DNA from: Imbricaverruca yamaguchii
Taxonomy: Eukaryota > Arthropoda > Thecostraca > Neoverrucidae
Direction of reading: 5' to 3'
DNA length: 64,000 nucleotides
NCBI GenBank assembly: GCA_034440575.1
Contig: JAOTOL010001274.1
Location: 455,685 to 519,684 of the forward strand
Position numbers and translations under genes: made by a program. The notes under the pieces are model-generated. The model was not told the origin of the DNA, did no database searches, and was given only the letters and a program-made list of their open reading frames with translations. Shown here one piece after another: positions 59,672-64,000 of the stretch (positions are counted from its first letter, which is position 1; each line of letters begins with the position of its first letter).

Positions 59672-60477
59672 TCGAAGTATTCAGGAGCATGTTACCTTTG
59701 ACAGGGCGCAGGAGGTCCCGAGTCGGTCCAATACAAGATACGTGACACTATCAATACTGAATCAACAAATAGCATGCCTTCAAAGCGCTGAAGACAGAAG
59801 ACACGAATAGTACGATGGTCTTCTACAATTTGAGATGCTGCACTAGGCAATTGATTAACTGTTGCTGATTTCTTAAGTTACGTTACTGTTATACTAAGTT
59901 AAGTACATGTTAAATTACTGATGCCACAGAAGTCATACATGGACCCTACTACTATGGACTACGGTAACTAAACTGGGGGTAAACTATGGAAAATAGCGTC
60001 CACACGTGTAGAATAGAGCGTGCTGCAGAGCGTGTATTCAATCCGGCACTTCGGATACAAAAATAAGAACCTACACAGGAGAAAGACTTCATCTGTGTGA
60101 GGCATGCACTACTTGTAAACCGGTGACTACAACCCAATACGGCGATAGATGAGCATGCTACCCTTTGACAGGGTAAAGGAAGATTGGAGCTGGAGCAGCA
60201 CAGTGTGTTTGAAAATATTTACGCCGAATTAGCAAATACTATGATTTCGAAGTGTCCTAAAGACAACTCACGAATAGGACCATAGTTGTGTATCCTGTGA
60301 GACGCTGTGCTAAGTATCTAAACAATTACTGAGTTACTTATCAATAGCATTGTTATGCCGCATAGTGTGGTACAATGACCCCCAAATAATTATCTGTTTG
60401 TCAGACAATTTCCGCGAGGTAGTTCACACTGTTCAGGTAAACTACCGGTAATGATGAGGCGGTATGTCAGAGGCAGC
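59672..60477. other. Third unit: upstream spacer without its zinc-finger exon
   Basis: tattcaggagcatgttacct corresponds to the bases just upstream of the zinc-finger acceptor at 38560 and 53463. From there the segment follows the ZNF-B/D upstream spacer with moderate divergence. The Ser/Leu-like SINE is absent (gatacgtgacactatcaata). The finger exon side is cut off at the junction repeat. Confidence 0.75.
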
Positions 60478-61280
60478 ACCCGGTGAGCTGACACGGTATC
60501 ACCGTACCGCCCGGTGAGCTGACACGGTATCACCGTACCGCCCGGTGAGCCGACACGGTATCACCGTACCGCCCGGTGAGCTGACACGGTATCACCGTAC
60601 CGCCCGGTGAGCTGACACGGTATCACCGTACCGCCCGGTGAGCCGACACGGTATCACCGTACCGCCCGGTGAGCCGACACGGTATCACCGTACCGCCCGG
60701 TGAGCCGACACGGTATCACCGTACCGCCCGGTGAGCTGACACGGTATCACCATACCGCCCGGTGAGCCGACACGGTATCACCGTACCGCCCGGTGATCCG
60801 ACACGGTATCACCGTACCGCCCGGTGAGCCGACACGGTATCACCGTACCGCCCGGTGAGCCGACACGGTATCACCACATATCGTCCGGTGAGCTGACACG
60901 GTATCACCGTACCGCCCGGTGAGCCGACACGGTATCACCGTACCGCCCGGTGAGCCGACACGGTATCACCGTATCGCCCGGTGAGCCGACACGGTATACC
61001 GCCCGGTGAGCCGACACGGTATCACCGTACCGCCCGGTGAGCTGACAGGAACCATACCGCGGGCTGACACGGTATCACCGTACCGCCAGGTGATCGACAG
61101 ACGTACCGCCCGATGAGCCGACACGGTATCACCGTACCGCCCGGTGAGCTGACACGGTATCACCGTACCGCCCGGTGAGCTGACACGGTATCACCGTACC
61201 GCCCGGTAATCCGACACGGTATCACCGTATCGCCCGGTGAGCCGACACGGTATCACCGTATCATCCGGTGAGCTGACCCG
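60478..61280. repeat. 31-bp palindromic minisatellite, about 26 units (copy 3)
   Basis: Longest of the three arrays. Most units are canonical, with a scrambled patch near 61045-61110. Confidence 0.95.
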
Positions 61281-62217
61281 TGCGCCGGGTGTACCGTGAA
61301 CACAACCCCCATGGCCACTGGCATTGCTCGACAACCACCACGGCCTTGGCAAGAGCTCGGGCCGATCATGGCCTTTCTGGTTTTCGATTGTGAAATTTTA
61401 ACACAATTACTTCACATGGTTTCCAAACACAGGCGCTAAGACAATGCAGTTGTGTGTTTAGGGGCGAAAGACATTGAAAACGCTAGTAAAAATCGACAGT
61501 ATCACCACTGACCGGGTTCAGGTTCCATCATCACGCGGCATAACATTCTCCCGAACATATACATTATGTCACTAATGCACATATTCTTGAAAAGTCCATG
61601 ATATTCAAAGGGCCATCGGCGACCAATGTTCTTGGAGGTTCAATACTGTATTTTTATGAAACCCAAGGTTTCATTGTTCTTCTCCCGATACGCATCCCAA
61701 AGGGTATTTCTCACACACTTCGGGCCACTGGAAAAAAAACGGCACGCATCCATATGGTTGATATATTCAGAAATTAGTAGGGGCACATAAAAGACATGAT
61801 CAGACAACAAGATCAGTACAACTATGAGCCACACTATGCCATACAACTATGAGCCACACTAGTACAACTATGAGCACTCTGGACACTGAACCAGCTGCCC
61901 ACCAATTCCGTCGTTCAGCCCTCATTGAAATACCGAAAGGGAAGCCCTCTATTCTTATAATGATTGTCTATGCTGTTTCTAGAGATGCTGAGTAGGGTGT
62001 CCCCCCAAAAAAACTTTTTGGCCGTGCAAGCTGCCCAACCAAAACGGGGTGCTTTTTACACAAAGACTAAGCTCACCAAGTTTGGTCCCCTTCCTTTAAG
62101 TTTTGGTCCCCCGTCCCCTCAAAGGTCAGTGACTCCACCCCAATAGGGTGGAAAATCAATTTCATCGCACAGACCTGTGAGTGGGCTTATTTAAAAGCTT
62201 TCATTGAGCAGAAGAAA
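61281..62217. other. Tail of the third unit, then unrecognised DNA
   Basis: Homology to copies 1 and 2 continues to about 61448, including the empty transposon target. Beyond that a short acaactatgagccacact tandem repeat lies at 61817-61875. No gene. Confidence 0.55.
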
Positions 62218-62918
62218 CTTTAAGTCAGACAAAATGTTCGAATCACAATATTTATTGTTCTATGCGGCCATTTCAGATCCAACGCAACCGGAAATAACTG
62301 GCAGTTATCAGAGTTAGGCATTGCAGTGATCGCCGTGACTTGGTCTGTGAAGAAATGTGTTTAGAAATGATAGAAGGGTTGTTTCGAGACAGTAACATAC
62401 TATTTTCAGTTCAGTCCATTATTTTGACCTATTGACATATATTTGACCTATTGACAGCTCACAGTGGCACATCAACATCAGTATGCTAATCAACATCACT
62501 ATGTTAGATACAGGTCGAACTGTGATAATGAGAGTGCACAATGTCAGCGAAGTAGATGCACATTTAACGCGATAATGTACAATACTATGGCAAAACGATC
62601 CGTTTCTCATCTGCGCTTCATCTGTGCCAGCCACGTTGCACTGTCTACTCAGTCGTAGTCTCATACCGTCAGCATGCACGATGCACAGCCAGCTCACTTT
62701 TCCGCAGTAACGGGACCGCAGCTCGGTGCGAACTCGCCCCTGTGATCATACGACTTCTAACTTTGCCGTCTCTAGTCATGTCTGCGTACTCGGTAATGTC
62801 CTTAATGCCACGTTCGGCTGCATCATTCACGACTGACAACTGCTGCATTTCATTCTCCATTCGAACATACTCATCGTCATCTGCCCACTGGGTGGGATGG
62901 TTTTTCAGCCAAGCCTCA
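62218..62918. repeat. Left arm of a large inverted repeat
   Basis: Pairs with 63396-64000 in inverted orientation at high identity, from tcagacaaaatgttcgaa outward to about ccaagcctca inward. It carries about 85 extra bases (62405-62490) absent from the other arm. The arm ends at a short palindrome, agcctca g tgaggct (62912-62926). Confidence 0.9.
62669..62916 (-). pseudogene. Inverted partial copy of the C-terminus of the 62.9-63.6 kb gene
   Basis: The minus frame reads WLKNHPTQW, DDEYVRMENEMQQLSVVNDAAERGIKDITEYADMTRDG and ends ELAVHRAC*, matching the end of the plus-strand gene with a few substitutions. The frame is still open but lacks the first two thirds of the protein. Confidence 0.75.
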
Positions 62919-62971
62919 GTGAGGCTCGGGCAGTGTGGCGGAGACGCGCCGGCGACGAGGCAACAGGGTAC

Positions 62972-63643
62972 ATGGCGTCCGAGGAGCGGGACCTGGTAAA
63001 GAGGATGGCAGAGTATATCGCGCTCTACCACGCCCCCTCCTTCCTACAGACAAGTCTGCCAGCAGCAGCCCCTCGGCTCGACTTGCTGCTATGGAAAGAG
63101 ATCCAGGCGTACGCGCTTCATGATCCTGCTGTGGCTGAGGCGACTCTGCAGAGTCTAACGAGGCATCTGCGGTATCTGACACAGGAGAACGTCATGCTCG
63201 CCCTCTTCGACAGTAAAGTCCCGGTAGAGGAGAAGCTCGCAATGGTGCAAGCTCTCCCGGCCCACACACGACCGATGGAGCATCCCCCCGGGAAGCCGAC
63301 CTTCCTGAAGACATCCCTCCTGGACGCGTCACATGATCAAGCACCATTCATGGGGCCAAAATCTTGGCTGATGTTCAGCTTGCTAGACAAAAGTGGGGCT
63401 TGGTTGAAGAACCGTCCTAGTCAGTGGACAGATGACGATGAGTATGTTCGAATGGAGAATGAAATGCAGCATTTGTCAGTCGTGAATGATGCAGCCGAAC
63501 GTGGCATTAAGGACATTACCGAGTACGCAGACATGACTAGAGACGGCAGAGTTAGAAGCCGTATGATCGCAGTGGCGAGTTCACACCGAGCTGCGGTCCC
63601 GTCACTGCGGAAAAGTGAGCTGGCTGTGTATCGTGCATGCTGA
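62972..63643 (+). CDS. Unnamed conserved protein with C-terminal NDAAERGIKDI motif
   Basis: An open frame of about 224 codons runs from the first ATG outside the inverted repeat (MASEERDLVKRMAEYI). The frame is open upstream to 62897 within the left arm, and AG acceptors there (tttttcag, gggcag) make an internal exon possible. Visible blocks are a Leu-rich helical part (LDLLLWKEIQAYAL, LTRHLRYLTQENVMLALFD), PPGKPTFLKTSLL, GPKSWLMFSLL and then WL...W.DDDEYVRM..., VVNDAAERGIKDITEYADMTRD, V..SHR and a final ELAVYRAC. I recall this C-terminal pattern (ND.AER...I..Y, then HR) from multi-copy uncharacterised invertebrate proteins, possibly transposon-linked, but cannot name the family or function. 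The last third is duplicated in inverted orientation upstream. Confidence 0.6.
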   Translation: MASEERDLVKRMAEYIALYHAPSFLQTSLPAAAPRLDLLLWKEIQAYALHDPAVAEATLQSLTRHLRYLTQENVMLALFDSKVPVEEKLAMVQALPAHTRPMEHPPGKPTFLKTSLLDASHDQAPFMGPKSWLMFSLLDKSGAWLKNRPSQWTDDDEYVRMENEMQHLSVVNDAAERGIKDITEYADMTRDGRVRSRMIAVASSHRAAVPSLRKSELAVYRAC

Positions 63644-64000
63644 CGGCATGAGACTACGACTGAGTAGACAGTGCAACGTGGCTGGCACAGATGAAGCGCA
63701 GATGAGAGACGAATTGTTTTGTCATAATATTGTACATTATCGCGTTAAATGTGCATCTATTTCGCTGTATTGTGGACTCTCATTCTCACAGTTCGACCTG
63801 TATCTAACATAGTGATGTTGATGTTACTGTCTCGAAACAACCCTTCTATCATGTCTAAATACATTTCTTCACAAACCAAGTCACGGCGATCACTGCAATG
63901 CCTTACTCTGATAACCGCCAGTTACTTTCGGTTGCGTTGGATCTGAAATGGCCGCATAGAACAATAAATATTGTGATTCGAACATTTTGTCTGAATTAAA
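63396..64000. repeat. Right arm of the large inverted repeat, reaching the window end
   Basis: Contains the last 80 or so codons of the gene and about 350 bases of 3' flank with an AATAAA word (aacaataaatattg near 63963), a possible polyadenylation signal. The arm may continue beyond 64000. Confidence 0.9.

Overview
This is repeat-rich eukaryotic (metazoan) DNA, not prokaryotic: genes show splice sites and lack Shine-Dalgarno starts, and the window carries a 317-bp satellite, (TA)n and (GT)n microsatellites, many minisatellites, tRNA-derived SINEs, LINE 3' ends, a decayed Ty3/Gypsy element and a tandem cluster of C2H2 zinc-finger exons. An invertebrate animal is likely (LINE type, lineage-specific zinc-finger expansion, a Gly/Tyr-rich cuticle-like exon). 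I cannot name the species.

Layout. 1-5.1 kb: satellite array, about 16 units of 317 bp. 5.2-20.1 kb: gene-poor DNA with a decayed tandem duplication, 21-bp and 59-bp minisatellites (the latter about 40 units, fused to a Gly/Tyr-rich exon fragment on the minus strand), (TA)n tracts, a long hairpin and a 10-bp array. 20.5-22.2 kb: LINE endonuclease fragment, SINE-like head and a LINE 3' end. 22.2-28.1 kb: decayed Ty3/Gypsy element (gag, zinc knuckle, protease, RT, RNase H, integrase, GPY/F module and an unusual repeated C-terminal tail). 28.1-31.1 kb: further minisatellites, a second LINE 3' end and an SGNH-esterase-like fragment.

31-61.4 kb is the most informative part: a minus-strand zinc-finger cluster built by repeated tandem duplication. 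Four large finger exons (here ZNF-A, B, C and D) open at a shared 3' splice site. About 10.9 kb (33.84-44.74 kb) was copied recently to 48.68-59.61 kb, so ZNF-B and ZNF-D are nearly identical. One breakpoint of that copy lies inside the ZNF-A/ZNF-C coding exon, which makes ZNF-C a probable chimera. A third, finger-less unit follows at 59.67-61.44 kb. It preserves empty sites that show which SINE and which TIR transposon entered the other copies later. Each recent copy also carries a 31-bp palindromic minisatellite, a Foldback-like inverted array and a hidden candidate coding exon (44.0-44.2 and 58.9-59.1 kb).

62.2-64.0 kb: a large inverted repeat. The right arm is the 3' end of a coding exon of an unnamed family, and the left arm is an inverted copy of that end. 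A transcript through both arms could fold into a long hairpin RNA.

All identifications rest on reading the sequence and its translations. No database search was possible.
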